The notes beneath the pieces were generated by a model that worked only from the letters and a program-made list of their open reading frames with translations, ran no database searches and had not been told where the DNA came from. A DNA stretch of 64,000 nucleotides from Aliishimia ponticola (lineage in GTDB: Bacteria; Pseudomonadota; Alphaproteobacteria; Rhodobacterales; Rhodobacteraceae), in NCBI RefSeq assembly GCF_004803475.1, contig NZ_SRKY01000002.1, positions 62,001-126,000 of the forward strand. Direction: 5' to 3'. Below, one piece after another: positions 27,380-36,025 of the stretch. How positions within the stretch are numbered: position 1 is the first letter of the stretch; each line of letters opens with the position of its first letter. The position numbers and the translations under genes were made by a program.

Positions 27380-27798
27380 CAACGTTCCCGCCCGCGTCTC
27401 CACCCGATTGGCAGGACCGGCACGAAGGTATGCTGGGCCGCGATCTGGCGACGGCGCGGGCGATCCATGAATATGGGCTCAGCCAGATGCCCGGCTGGGC
27501 GCAAGTCGCGCTGGACCTGCGCAACCGGCTGGCGGGGCGTTTCGGGCTGAAGACCGAAGGCGCTGATGGGGCCAGGCTGATGGCGTCGCTGCCCGTCCTT
27601 GAGGAAACGCCCGATCGCTATTGCGTGGGCCTGCAGGACAAGCACCTGACCTTCACGCTGCTGACGGAACGCACATCCGCGCGCACCGCCGTCACCACGT
27701 CCATCTGGTTCAACCACTGGACCGGGCGGGCTTACCTTGGGCTGGTGCTGGTCCCGCACAAGCTGATCCTGCGCCACACAATCCGGAGCCTCGCATGA
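27376..27798 (+). CDS. DUF2867 domain protein
   Basis: 140-residue cytoplasmic protein that I recognise as the DUF2867 family by HLTFTLLTER, TTSIWFNHWTGRAYLGLVLVPH and KLILRHTIRS. The function is unknown. It overlaps the upstream flavoprotein and the downstream methyltransferase by four bases each, so all three are one translational unit. A role tied to betaine or dimethylglycine turnover is suggested only by this context. Confidence 0.8.
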   Translation: MTTFPPASPPDWQDRHEGMLGRDLATARAIHEYGLSQMPGWAQVALDLRNRLAGRFGLKTEGADGARLMASLPVLEETPDRYCVGLQDKHLTFTLLTERTSARTAVTTSIWFNHWTGRAYLGLVLVPHKLILRHTIRSLA

Positions 27799-28715
27799 CA
27801 GATATCACCCTTCTCGACGGTGGCATGGGCCAGGAACTGATCCGACGGGCTGGCGGCGTGGCGACGCCCCTTTGGGCGACGCAGTCGCTTCTCGACGCAC
27901 CTGAAAGCGTCACCGCGGTTCACACAGACTACGCGGATGCCGGGGCAACCGTGGCGACAACCAACACCTACGCGCTGCACCGGGATCGACTGCGCGGCGG
28001 CGACAGCAACCATTACGCCGCCGAAGGTACGGCCCTGCCAAATATGGAAGACCAACTTGGCGCGCTGATCACAACCGCGCTTGATGCGGTGGAGCCGGTC
28101 CGAAACCGCTGCCGGGTCGCCGGTTCTATCGGCCCGATCGGGGCCAGTTACCGCGCGGACCTGATGCCCGACCACGACGAGGCCGTTGCGATCTATGCCG
28201 AGGTTGCCAAGCTGCTGGCGCCGCGCGTTGACCTGCTGCTCTTTGAAACCCTTCCCAGCATCGCCGCCGGGCGCGCGGCATTGGCAGCGGGCCGCCAAAC
28301 CAACCGCCCGGTCTGGCTCTGCTTTACCGTCGATGACCGCGATGGGCACCGCCTGCGTTCCGGTGAACCCGTGGCAGAGGCCGCCACGATCGCCCAAGAA
28401 GCGGATGCCGTGCTCATCAACTGTTCCGCGCCCGAAGCGATCCCGGCCGCGCTGGAGGCTCTGGCGACATCGAACCGCCCGCTTGGGGCCTATGCCAACG
28501 GGTTCACGGAAATCACAGAGGCCTTTATAAAAGGCAACACAACGGCCAAGGCCCTGACAGCGCGCAGCGATCTCTCCGCACAGGCCTATGCCGATCACGC
28601 GATGGGCTGGCTGGATCACGGCGCGACCATTCTGGGCGGCTGCTGTGAGGTCGGCCCGGCCCATATCGCGGAACTTGCCAACCGTCTGCGCGCAAAGGGG
28701 CACTCCCTTGTCTGA
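27795..28715 (+). CDS. Homocysteine S-methyltransferase family protein (betaine-homocysteine type candidate)
   Basis: 306-residue barrel enzyme that would transfer a methyl group to homocysteine, making methionine. The opening is LLDGGMGQELIRRAGG. ATVATTNTYALH follows, and the zinc cysteines appear in LINCSAPE and GGCCEVGPAHI. Flanking dimethylglycine-dehydrogenase-like genes make glycine betaine a likely methyl donor (product dimethylglycine). S-methylmethionine or a dimethylsulfonium compound is the alternative. The start overlaps the DUF2867 stop. Confidence 0.9.
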   Translation: MTDITLLDGGMGQELIRRAGGVATPLWATQSLLDAPESVTAVHTDYADAGATVATTNTYALHRDRLRGGDSNHYAAEGTALPNMEDQLGALITTALDAVEPVRNRCRVAGSIGPIGASYRADLMPDHDEAVAIYAEVAKLLAPRVDLLLFETLPSIAAGRAALAAGRQTNRPVWLCFTVDDRDGHRLRSGEPVAEAATIAQEADAVLINCSAPEAIPAALEALATSNRPLGAYANGFTEITEAFIKGNTTAKALTARSDLSAQAYADHAMGWLDHGATILGGCCEVGPAHIAELANRLRAKGHSLV

Positions 28716-28736
28716 TCGCGTGTTTCGCCTGTTGAA

Positions 28737-28817
28737 AAATACTTTGGGGGGAGTCGCGCATCGCGCGGCGGGGGGCAACGCCCCCCTCTCGGTCGGATCG
28801 CCAAAGGCGATCCGATC
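28737..28817 (+). repeat. Composite palindromic intergenic element with two hairpins
   Basis: The 128-base gap inside the demethylation cluster contains a C/G-rich hairpin (GGGGGGC-AAC-GCCCCCC, 28770-28786). Directly after it is a near-perfect 12-bp hairpin (GGTCGGATCGCC-AAA-GGCGATCCGATC, 28791-28817). There is no T tract. The architecture looks like a dispersed palindromic repeat that may shape mRNA stability between the two operon halves. Confidence 0.55.
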
Positions 28818-28843
28818 CCACTTCATGCACAAGGATGATACCC

Positions 28844-31291
28844 ATGCCTGAAATTCCTGCACATGCGCGCGCCGTCATCATCGGCGGCGGGGTGATCGGC
28901 TGCTCTGTCGCTTATCACCTGACGAAACTCGGCTGGACCGATGTGGTTCTGCTGGAACGCAAGCAGCTCACCTCCGGCACCACATGGCACGCGGCAGGGC
29001 TGATCGCGCAGCTTCGTGCGACGGCGAATATGACCAAGCTCGCCAAGTACAGCCAGGAACTCTACGGCGATCTCGAAGCGGAAACCGGGGTGGCGACGGG
29101 GTTCAAGCGGTGCGGCTCCATCACCGTGGCGCTGACCGAAGAGCGGCGCGAGGAAATCTTCCGCCAGGCGGCGATGGCGCGGGCCTTCGGTGTCGAAGTG
29201 GATGAGATCACCCCGGACGAGATCAAGGCGCGCTACGCACACCTGAATCTCGAAAATGTGGTCGCTGGGGTCTATCTCGACAAGGATGGACAGGGCGATC
29301 CGGCCAATATCGCGCAGGCGCTCGCCAAGGGCGCCCGCCAGCGCGGCGGCGTTGTGGCTGAACGCACCAAGGCGACGGGCGTCACCCGCGAAGGCCGCCG
29401 CATCACGGGTGTGGATTGGCAGGGCGAGGATGGCACATCGGGCCATATCGCCTGTGACCATGTGGTGAACTGCGCGGGCATGTGGGGCCGCGATGTGGGC
29501 CTGATGCTGAACACCAATGTCCCGCTTCAGGCGTGTGAACATTTCTATATCGTGACCGAAAGCATCCCCGGTCTGACGCAGCTTCCGGTGCTGCGGGTGC
29601 CGGATGAACACGCTTACTACAAGGAGGACGCCGGGAAAATCCTGCTGGGGGCGTTCGAGCCCGTTTCCAAGCCATGGGGCCCGATCCCCGACAGCTTTGA
29701 ATTCGACCAATTGCCTGAGGATTTCGACCATTTCGAGCCGATCCTCGAAAAGGCCGTCGCGCGGATGCCGATGCTGGCGGAGGCGGGGATTCACACCTTC
29801 TTCAACGGCCCGGAAAGTTTCACGCCGGACGATGCCTATCATCTTGGCCTCGCGCCCGAGATGGACAATGTCTGGGTCGCAGCCGGGTTCAATTCGATTG
29901 GCATCCAGTCGGCGGGCGGCGCGGGCATGGCGCTGGCGCAGTGGATGCAGGACGGGGCAAAGCCGTTCGATCTGGGCGATGTGGACATCTCGCGGATGCA
30001 GCCGTTTCAGGGCAACAAGACCTACCTGATGGATCGCAGTACGGAAACGCTCGGCCTGCTATATGCCGATCACTTCCCGTATCGTCAAAAGGCCACGGCC
30101 CGCGGGGTCCGGCGCACGCCGTTTCACCAGCACCTTGCGCAACAGGGCGCTGTCTTTGGCGAACTTGCCGGGTGGGAACGCGCCAACTGGTTCGCGGAAG
30201 AGGGCCAATCGCCGGACTATGCCTATTCATGGAAACGGCAGAATTTCTTCGACAATGTGCGGGCCGAACATATGGCCGTGCGGGAAAATGTCGGCATGTA
30301 TGACATGTCCTCCTTCGGGAAGCTGCGCGTCGAAGGGCCAGAGGCTGAAGCCTTCCTCAACTATGTCTGCGGCGCGGATATGTCGGTTCCGGTGGGCAAG
30401 ATCGTCTACACCCAGTTCCTGAACCCGGCGGGCGGGATCGAGGCGGATGTGACCGTGACGCGGTTGGCAGAGACGGCCTATCTGGTGGTGACCCCCGCCG
30501 CGACGCGCCTTGCCGATCAGACGTGGATGATGCGCCGCGCGCGCGAGCGGGAGGCGCAGGTTGTCATCACCGATGTCACGGCGGGCGAGGGCGTCCTTGC
30601 CGTGATGGGGCCGAATGCGCGCAAACTGCTTCAGGCGGTGTCTCCGGCGGATTTCTCGAACGCCGTCAATCCGTTCGGCACCGCGCAAGAGATCGAAATC
30701 GGCATGGGCCTCGCACGGGTTCACCGGGTGACCTATGTCGGTGAGCTTGGCTGGGAGGTATATGTCAGCGCCGATATGGCGGGTCACGTCTTTGAAACCC
30801 TGTACGAGGCCGGGCAGGGCATGGGGCTGACGCTGTGCGGGATGCACATGATGGATACGTGCCGGATCGAAAAAGGCTTCCGTCACTTTAGCCATGACAT
30901 CACCTGCGAGGATCACGTGCTTGAAGCGGGCCTCGGCTTTGCCGTGAAAACTGCCAAGCCGGACTTCATCGGGCGCGACGCCGTACTGCGCAAGAAGGAC
31001 GCCGGGCTGAATGCCCGCATGGTGCAGTTCCGCCTGACTGACCCGGAGCCGTTGCTGTATCACAACGAGCCGATCCTGCGCGACGGCGAGATCGTCGGCT
31101 ATCTGTCGTCGGGTGCTTATGGTCACGCGCTGGGCGGTGCGATGGGGCTGGGCTATGTGCCCTGCAAGGGCGAAAGCGTCGAACAGGTCTTGGCGTCGCG
31201 TTATCAGATCGATGTGGCCGGAACGCTGGTCGATGCCGAAGCCAGCCTAAAGCCGATGTATGATCCCAAATCGGAACGGGTAAAGCTCTAG
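28844..31291 (+). CDS. Dimethylglycine dehydrogenase-like FAD/GcvT enzyme
   Basis: 815-residue paralogue of the flavoprotein at 24920. The N-terminal FAD fold reads VIIGGGVIGCSVAYHLTKLG, with covalent-flavin motif SGTTWHAAGL. The GcvT-type folate domain includes YDMSSFGKLRVEGPEAEAFL, YVGELGWEVYV and CRIEKGFRHFSHDI. It probably oxidises dimethylglycine to sarcosine, or sarcosine to glycine, with methyl transfer to folate. I use ATG 28844, three codons after an upstream ATG, because AAGGAT is well spaced there. It follows the hairpin element and may be on the same transcript as the methyltransferase. Confidence 0.92.
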   Translation: MPEIPAHARAVIIGGGVIGCSVAYHLTKLGWTDVVLLERKQLTSGTTWHAAGLIAQLRATANMTKLAKYSQELYGDLEAETGVATGFKRCGSITVALTEERREEIFRQAAMARAFGVEVDEITPDEIKARYAHLNLENVVAGVYLDKDGQGDPANIAQALAKGARQRGGVVAERTKATGVTREGRRITGVDWQGEDGTSGHIACDHVVNCAGMWGRDVGLMLNTNVPLQACEHFYIVTESIPGLTQLPVLRVPDEHAYYKEDAGKILLGAFEPVSKPWGPIPDSFEFDQLPEDFDHFEPILEKAVARMPMLAEAGIHTFFNGPESFTPDDAYHLGLAPEMDNVWVAAGFNSIGIQSAGGAGMALAQWMQDGAKPFDLGDVDISRMQPFQGNKTYLMDRSTETLGLLYADHFPYRQKATARGVRRTPFHQHLAQQGAVFGELAGWERANWFAEEGQSPDYAYSWKRQNFFDNVRAEHMAVRENVGMYDMSSFGKLRVEGPEAEAFLNYVCGADMSVPVGKIVYTQFLNPAGGIEADVTVTRLAETAYLVVTPAATRLADQTWMMRRAREREAQVVITDVTAGEGVLAVMGPNARKLLQAVSPADFSNAVNPFGTAQEIEIGMGLARVHRVTYVGELGWEVYVSADMAGHVFETLYEAGQGMGLTLCGMHMMDTCRIEKGFRHFSHDITCEDHVLEAGLGFAVKTAKPDFIGRDAVLRKKDAGLNARMVQFRLTDPEPLLYHNEPILRDGEIVGYLSSGAYGHALGGAMGLGYVPCKGESVEQVLASRYQIDVAGTLVDAEASLKPMYDPKSERVKL

Positions 31292-31397
31292 CGCGCGGGG
31301 CGGCCTGCGACCCTCGCGGTTTGGCGATGCGGTCCATCACAAAACAGCATGGCGCGTCTTATTGACCAAGGCGCGCCGCGCTGCGCTATATTTTGCC

Positions 31398-32297
31398 ATG
31401 AGCACGCAAAACGAAGATACTCCCGCCGGGTTGGCCTTTGCCGTTTCCGCCTATTTCCTGTGGGGGTTCCTGCCGCTGTATATGAAGGCGCTGGACCATA
31501 TCTCTCCGGTCGAAGTGGTGGCGCATCGCGTGCTGTGGTCGGTGCCGGTCGCCGCCTTGGTGCTGATGATCCTGCGCCGGACCGGCGATCTTCTGACCGC
31601 GCTGCGCACCCCGCGCATGTTGGCGATGGGCTGCGTGACAGCGGCGCTGATTTCAGTGAACTGGGGCGTCTATGTCTGGGCAATTGCCAATGAGCGGACG
31701 CTGGATGCGGCGCTGGGCTATTACATCAACCCGCTGTTTTCGGTCGCGCTGGGATCGCTTTTACTGCGCGAACGCCTGACGCCGCCGCAGATGATCGCCA
31801 TCGCATTGGCGCTGGGGGCCGTACTGGTGCTGACCATCGACGCGGGCAGTTTGCCTTGGCCTGCGGTCGCGCTGTTCGTCAGCTGGGGCTTCTATGCGTA
31901 TTTCAAGAAGATGCTGCCCATCGGTCCCAATCAGGGTTTCTTGCTTGAGGTTCTGATCCTCACGCCGCCCGCCATTGCAGTGGTCCTGTGGCAGAGCGTG
32001 AATGGCAATGGTGCGTTTGGGACAAGCGCCTACGACACGTGGATGCTGCTTGGCTGCGGGCTTGTGACGGCGATTCCGCTGATGCTTTATGCGAATGGCG
32101 CCAAGGGGCTGAAACTGTCGACCATCGCCATTTTGCAGTACATCGCGCCGACGATGATCTTTCTTTGCGCCGTTGTGATCTTTGGCGAGCCCTTCGACGG
32201 GGCCCGCCTGATTGCCTTCCCGATGATCTGGGCGGCCTTGGTGATCTACAGCTGGTCGCTGCTGGCCACGTTCAGGAAAGCGCCTCGCGGAACTTGA
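31398..32297 (+). CDS. rarD: EamA-family transporter RarD
   Basis: Ten-helix drug/metabolite-superfamily inner-membrane protein, 299 residues. RarD-type motifs are FLWGFLPLYMKAL, VEVVAHRVLWSVP, NWGVYVWAIANERTLDAALG and YINPLFSVALGSLLLRERL. The substrate is not known with certainty. The start is taken at the ATG at 31398 without a clear ribosome site. The last 26 bases overlap the 3' end of the opposing SnoaL-like gene. Confidence 0.9.
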   Translation: MSTQNEDTPAGLAFAVSAYFLWGFLPLYMKALDHISPVEVVAHRVLWSVPVAALVLMILRRTGDLLTALRTPRMLAMGCVTAALISVNWGVYVWAIANERTLDAALGYYINPLFSVALGSLLLRERLTPPQMIAIALALGAVLVLTIDAGSLPWPAVALFVSWGFYAYFKKMLPIGPNQGFLLEVLILTPPAIAVVLWQSVNGNGAFGTSAYDTWMLLGCGLVTAIPLMLYANGAKGLKLSTIAILQYIAPTMIFLCAVVIFGEPFDGARLIAFPMIWAALVIYSWSLLATFRKAPRGT

Positions 32298-32682
32298 GGA
32301 ACCGGGCATCGGTCATCACCGCCGCGTTCATGGCTTCGCGCAGCGCGCCGACGGATTTGTAGGGGCGCATGACAACCTCGAAGGTCTGAATCAGCCCGTC
32401 GTCGTTCAGCGTGATCAGGTCAACACCGACCGCGTCGTAGTCCCCGACCTTGCACTGAAATTCCAGCGCCCAATCCTTGTCCGCGCCCATGATCCGGCGA
32501 TACCGGAAGTCGCTGAACACACGGCCCACATGGCCAAGCACAGCGGCGACGGGTTCGCGCCCGGTCCAGGTTTTCCAATAGGTCGGCGGCATGAAGGCGA
32601 CGTCTTCGGCCAATAGGGTCAGGATGTCGTCTTCGTTCCCTTTGGCGACAACCTCTTGCATGCGTGTGATCGTTGGGTGCAT
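32272..32682 (-). CDS. SnoaL/NTF2-like fold protein
   Basis: 136-residue protein with the cone-shaped NTF2-like fold pattern: an N-terminal helix then LLAEDVAFMPPTYWKTWTGREPV and strands DWALEFQCKVGDYDAVGVDLI and IQTFEVVMRPYKSV. Members are small enzymes or ligand-binding proteins, with function not predictable here. The ATG at 32682 has a perfect AGGAGG. Its 3' end overlaps rarD on the other strand by 26 bases. Confidence 0.85.
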   Translation of the reverse strand: MHPTITRMQEVVAKGNEDDILTLLAEDVAFMPPTYWKTWTGREPVAAVLGHVGRVFSDFRYRRIMGADKDWALEFQCKVGDYDAVGVDLITLNDDGLIQTFEVVMRPYKSVGALREAMNAAVMTDARFLKFREALS

Positions 32683-32754
32683 TTGTTCCTCCTCTTTCGG
32701 CGCATGCTGCACCGGCGGGCTTGCAAACCCAACGGCGATTTGCCACGGGAGCGC

Positions 32755-33399
32755 ATGGAACGTTACGTCCCCCCCGATACGCCGCTGAATATCGTCCATG
32801 AGGACGCTGAGCTTATGGTCGTTGACAAGCCATCGGGCTTGCTTTCGGTGCCGGGCAAGGGGCCGGATTTGGCCGATTGTCTTCTGTCGCGCCTGCAAGA
32901 GGCGTTTCCTGAAATCCTGCTGGTGCACCGGCTCGACCGCGATACTTCGGGCGTGATGGTCTTTGCCCGCACGCCGCACGCACAGCGCCATCTGGGTCTG
33001 CAATTCGAAAAGCGGATGACCAAGAAGACCTATGTCGCGCGGGTCTGGGGCGTGCCCGAGGAAGCCTCGGGCGAGATCGACCTGCCGCTGATCGTGGACT
33101 GGCCGAACCGCCCCAAGCAGATGGTCTGCCATGAGACAGGCAAACCCGCGCAAACCGCGTGGAAACGCATGAAGTCCGAAGGCGATACGGCGCGGCTGCG
33201 GCTGTTCCCCAAAACGGGGCGAAGCCATCAGCTGCGCGTGCATTGCCTTGCGATGGGACATCCCATTCTGGGTGATCCGTTCTACGCCACGGGGCCAGCG
33301 CGCGACTTTCCGCGGCTGATGTTGCATTCCGAAGAATTGCGCTTGAAACACCCGGATGGTGGCGTGTCGATGCGGTTCCGCAGTAAGGCCCCGTTCTGA
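32755..33399 (+). CDS. rluA: RluA-family pseudouridine synthase
   Basis: Isomerises uridine to pseudouridine in RNA. At 214 residues it is the short RluA type without an S4 domain, acting in E. coli on 23S U746 and certain tRNAs at U32. The catalytic motif is HRLDRDTSGVMVFA with the active-site Asp. RLRLFPKTGRSHQLRVH and GHPILGDPFY follow. The ATG at 32755 follows GGGAG. It is divergent from the SnoaL-like gene and nearly abuts the next gene on the opposite strand. Confidence 0.92.
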   Translation: MERYVPPDTPLNIVHEDAELMVVDKPSGLLSVPGKGPDLADCLLSRLQEAFPEILLVHRLDRDTSGVMVFARTPHAQRHLGLQFEKRMTKKTYVARVWGVPEEASGEIDLPLIVDWPNRPKQMVCHETGKPAQTAWKRMKSEGDTARLRLFPKTGRSHQLRVHCLAMGHPILGDPFYATGPARDFPRLMLHSEELRLKHPDGGVSMRFRSKAPF

Positions 33400-33403
33400 C
33401 CGG

Positions 33404-34417
33404 TCAGCGGTGCCGGTCCGTCAGGTTTAGCCGCCCTTGCATCACGGCGCGTACACCGGGCCTGAGATCCGGGTGTTTGTCCAGAAGCGCCTCGATCTCG
33501 TCCACGCGATTATTGGCAATCAGATGCAGCATCTCCGTCCAGATTGCCCCCTCTGGCCCGCTCGGCATCTTGCATACGCGCTGGGTCAACGTCACCGGGA
33601 CCGGCGTGTCGGGCGCGAGGTCCGTTTCGGCCTCGACAAAGGCATAAAGCCCGCGTCCGCCGGATGGCATGGGGTAGGTCGCGAATTGTACTTCACGCGC
33701 GCCTGCGTCCAAAAACGCCTGCCGCAGCGCGTCACCGTGCAGGGCAAGTACATCGCCATCGCCTTCACCATCGGACCAATGCATCAGGCGGCGCGTGACG
33801 AAGTTATACAGCCGCTTGCCTGTCGCCATCCAAAGCTGCGCGGGCAGGGATTTGCGCGCCAGCATCCGTTTCTCGGACGGGGTTAGAAGATCGGGCGCAT
33901 AGCGGCGTTTCTGCTTGAGCAGGTGCCGCAAGTCCTCGCGCGCGGCGATCCGAAAGATCTTGCCCTTTCGCCGGTACACATGGGCCAGTTGAAAGTCGAT
34001 CACACCCGCGCGCCCATCGGGCAGCATCAGCCAGTTTTGCGGCTTGGCCAGATCGTTATGGGTAATGCCCGCGCGCCGCATTTCGCGCAGCACACGTTTT
34101 GCATCGTGATACCACTTCGCATCGGCAGGACGGGCCAATTGCAGCGGCGTGCCCGGTGTCCAGACCCGCAGGATGCCAGAGGTATCGGCGTCAATCAGGT
34201 CCGGGGCACCCTCGATGCGCTGCACGGCCTTCAGGCCACGGACTTCCCGCCGTGCAAGCCATTGCGACAGCGCGCGGAAATACCATGGCACCGTATCCAG
34301 ACGCCGCAGAACAAGTTTTTCGGATGGGTTGGAACGCCGATGCCCCAGAACGGTTTCCGAGAACTCGTCCCGTTTGAGAACGGTCTCTGCCTCGAAATCT
34401 GAGAATAAATCGGTCAA
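33404..34417 (-). CDS. Protein-kinase-fold protein (Kdo/WaaP- or RIO-like)
   Basis: 337-residue protein with an atypical kinase core. The catalytic loop reads GITHNDLAKPQNWLML (Asp and Asn conserved) and the metal-binding site is GVIDFQLA, DFQ replacing DFG. Lipopolysaccharide and small-molecule kinases share this pattern. The C-terminal ~110 residues are of unknown fold. Translation probably starts at TTG (34417), because AGGGGGGAG lies just upstream and there is no early ATG. The substrate is unknown. Confidence 0.8.
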   Translation of the reverse strand: MTDLFSDFEAETVLKRDEFSETVLGHRRSNPSEKLVLRRLDTVPWYFRALSQWLARREVRGLKAVQRIEGAPDLIDADTSGILRVWTPGTPLQLARPADAKWYHDAKRVLREMRRAGITHNDLAKPQNWLMLPDGRAGVIDFQLAHVYRRKGKIFRIAAREDLRHLLKQKRRYAPDLLTPSEKRMLARKSLPAQLWMATGKRLYNFVTRRLMHWSDGEGDGDVLALHGDALRQAFLDAGAREVQFATYPMPSGGRGLYAFVEAETDLAPDTPVPVTLTQRVCKMPSGPEGAIWTEMLHLIANNRVDEIEALLDKHPDLRPGVRAVMQGRLNLTDRHR

Positions 34418-34483
34418 CTTCGCTCCCCCCTGCGATACACCGGATTTTACGGCAGTTGCAGGGGGGAACCAAGGTATTTCGGT

Positions 34484-35923
34484 TTACTCGGCGGCCCAGC
34501 CGGAGACGGATTTGACTTCGAGGAAGTCCTCGATGCCCCAGACACCACCTTCGCGGCCATTGCCGGACTGTTTCATGCCGCCAAACGGGGCACCCGCGCC
34601 GCGCGACTGGCCGTTCAGTTCAACCATGCCAGAGCGCAATTGCTGCGAAACCCGGTTCGCCCGTCCGCCGTCCTGCGTCTGCACATAGTTGGTCAGACCA
34701 TACACGGTGTCATTGGCGATCTGCACGGCTTCCTCTTCGGTGTCGAAGGGGATCATGCTGAGCACCGGGCCAAAGATTTCTTCGCGCGCGATGGTCATGT
34801 CGTTGTTCACATCCGCAAAGACGGTTGGACGGACATAGAACCCCTTGTTGAAACCTTCCGGGCGTCCGGTGCCGCCAGCGATCAGCCGTGCGCCTTCGTC
34901 GATACCCTTCTGGATCAGGTCCTGGATCTTGTTCCATTGCAGTTCGTTCACGACCGGACCGATATGGCGGCCTTCTGCGGACGCCGGACCGACGGTCACG
35001 CTTTCGGCGACGGCTTGGGCTTCTTCGACCGCCTTGTCATAGATGCCGCGCTGCACCAGCATCCGCGACGGGGCGTTACAGGATTGGCCGGTGTTGTTCA
35101 TCATGTGCAGCACGCCGCGCTTGACGGCTTTCTCGTCCGCATCGTCGAAGACGATATTCGCGCCTTTGCCACCCAGTTCCAGATGCACACGCTTGAGCGT
35201 TTCCGCCGCGTTCTTGGAGATCAGACGCCCCGCGCGGGACGACCCGGTGAAGCTGACCATATCCACATCGGGATGTCCGGTCAGCACGGTGCCGACGCCG
35301 ACGCCGTCGCCATTCACAAGGTTGAAGACGCCTTTGGGGAAGCCTGCCTCATCCATCATTTCCGCGAACAGCATCGCATCCAGCGGGCTTTCTTCGGAAG
35401 GTTTGAGGATCATGGTACAGCCCGCAACCGCCGCCGCGCCGACTTTCAGCGTGACCTGGTTCATCGGCCAGTTCCAGGGCGTGATCAGCGTCGCAACGCC
35501 GACGGCCTCATGGATGATGCGGTCATTGGGGGCGTGATCGCCAAGCGGCTTGATGAATTGGAAATCCTTGGCGGCTTTGACGAAGTTTTTCAGGTGATAG
35601 ACACCTGCCCCGACCTGCTGGGTACGGGCCATGTCGATGGGCGCGCCCATTTCGACGCTGATCGCCTGCGCCATTTCCTCGCCCTTGGATTCGTAGACTT
35701 GGATCAGTTTTTCGATCAGGGCGATCCGCTCTTCCACCGGTGTGGACATCCAGCCCGGGAAAGCGGCCTTGGCTGCGGCAACGGCCGCATTGGCGTCGGC
35801 CTCGGTTCCCAGCGTGATGACGGCGCAAGGCTCCTCTGTCGAGGGATCGATCACGTGATGGTCCTTGCCTCCCTGCGAGGCGACCCATTCTCCGTTGATG
35901 TAGAATTCGCGCTTTTCCAGCAT
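34484..35923 (-). CDS. NAD(P)-dependent aldehyde dehydrogenase
   Basis: 478-residue aldehyde dehydrogenase oxidising an aldehyde to its acid. Key residues are Asn151 (TPWNWPMNQ), general base Glu249 (LELGGKGANIV) and nucleophile Cys282 (TGQSCNAPSRM). The C-terminal NGQSRGAGAPFGGMKQSGNG is standard. The start at 35923 follows GGGAGTCGGAAC, and an upstream extension of 22 codons is unlikely. The substrate is undetermined and the neighbours give no pathway. Confidence 0.93.
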   Translation of the reverse strand: MLEKREFYINGEWVASQGGKDHHVIDPSTEEPCAVITLGTEADANAAVAAAKAAFPGWMSTPVEERIALIEKLIQVYESKGEEMAQAISVEMGAPIDMARTQQVGAGVYHLKNFVKAAKDFQFIKPLGDHAPNDRIIHEAVGVATLITPWNWPMNQVTLKVGAAAVAGCTMILKPSEESPLDAMLFAEMMDEAGFPKGVFNLVNGDGVGVGTVLTGHPDVDMVSFTGSSRAGRLISKNAAETLKRVHLELGGKGANIVFDDADEKAVKRGVLHMMNNTGQSCNAPSRMLVQRGIYDKAVEEAQAVAESVTVGPASAEGRHIGPVVNELQWNKIQDLIQKGIDEGARLIAGGTGRPEGFNKGFYVRPTVFADVNNDMTIAREEIFGPVLSMIPFDTEEEAVQIANDTVYGLTNYVQTQDGGRANRVSQQLRSGMVELNGQSRGAGAPFGGMKQSGNGREGGVWGIEDFLEVKSVSGWAAE

Positions 35924-36025
35924 GTTCCGACTCCCTTTGTGAACGGCTGATTCCGGCGGCACTGTGTCACCGCCGCCCTTGGTCCACAAGGCGGCGGTGA
36001 TGTTCCTTCACGTCGCGTTTCTGTG

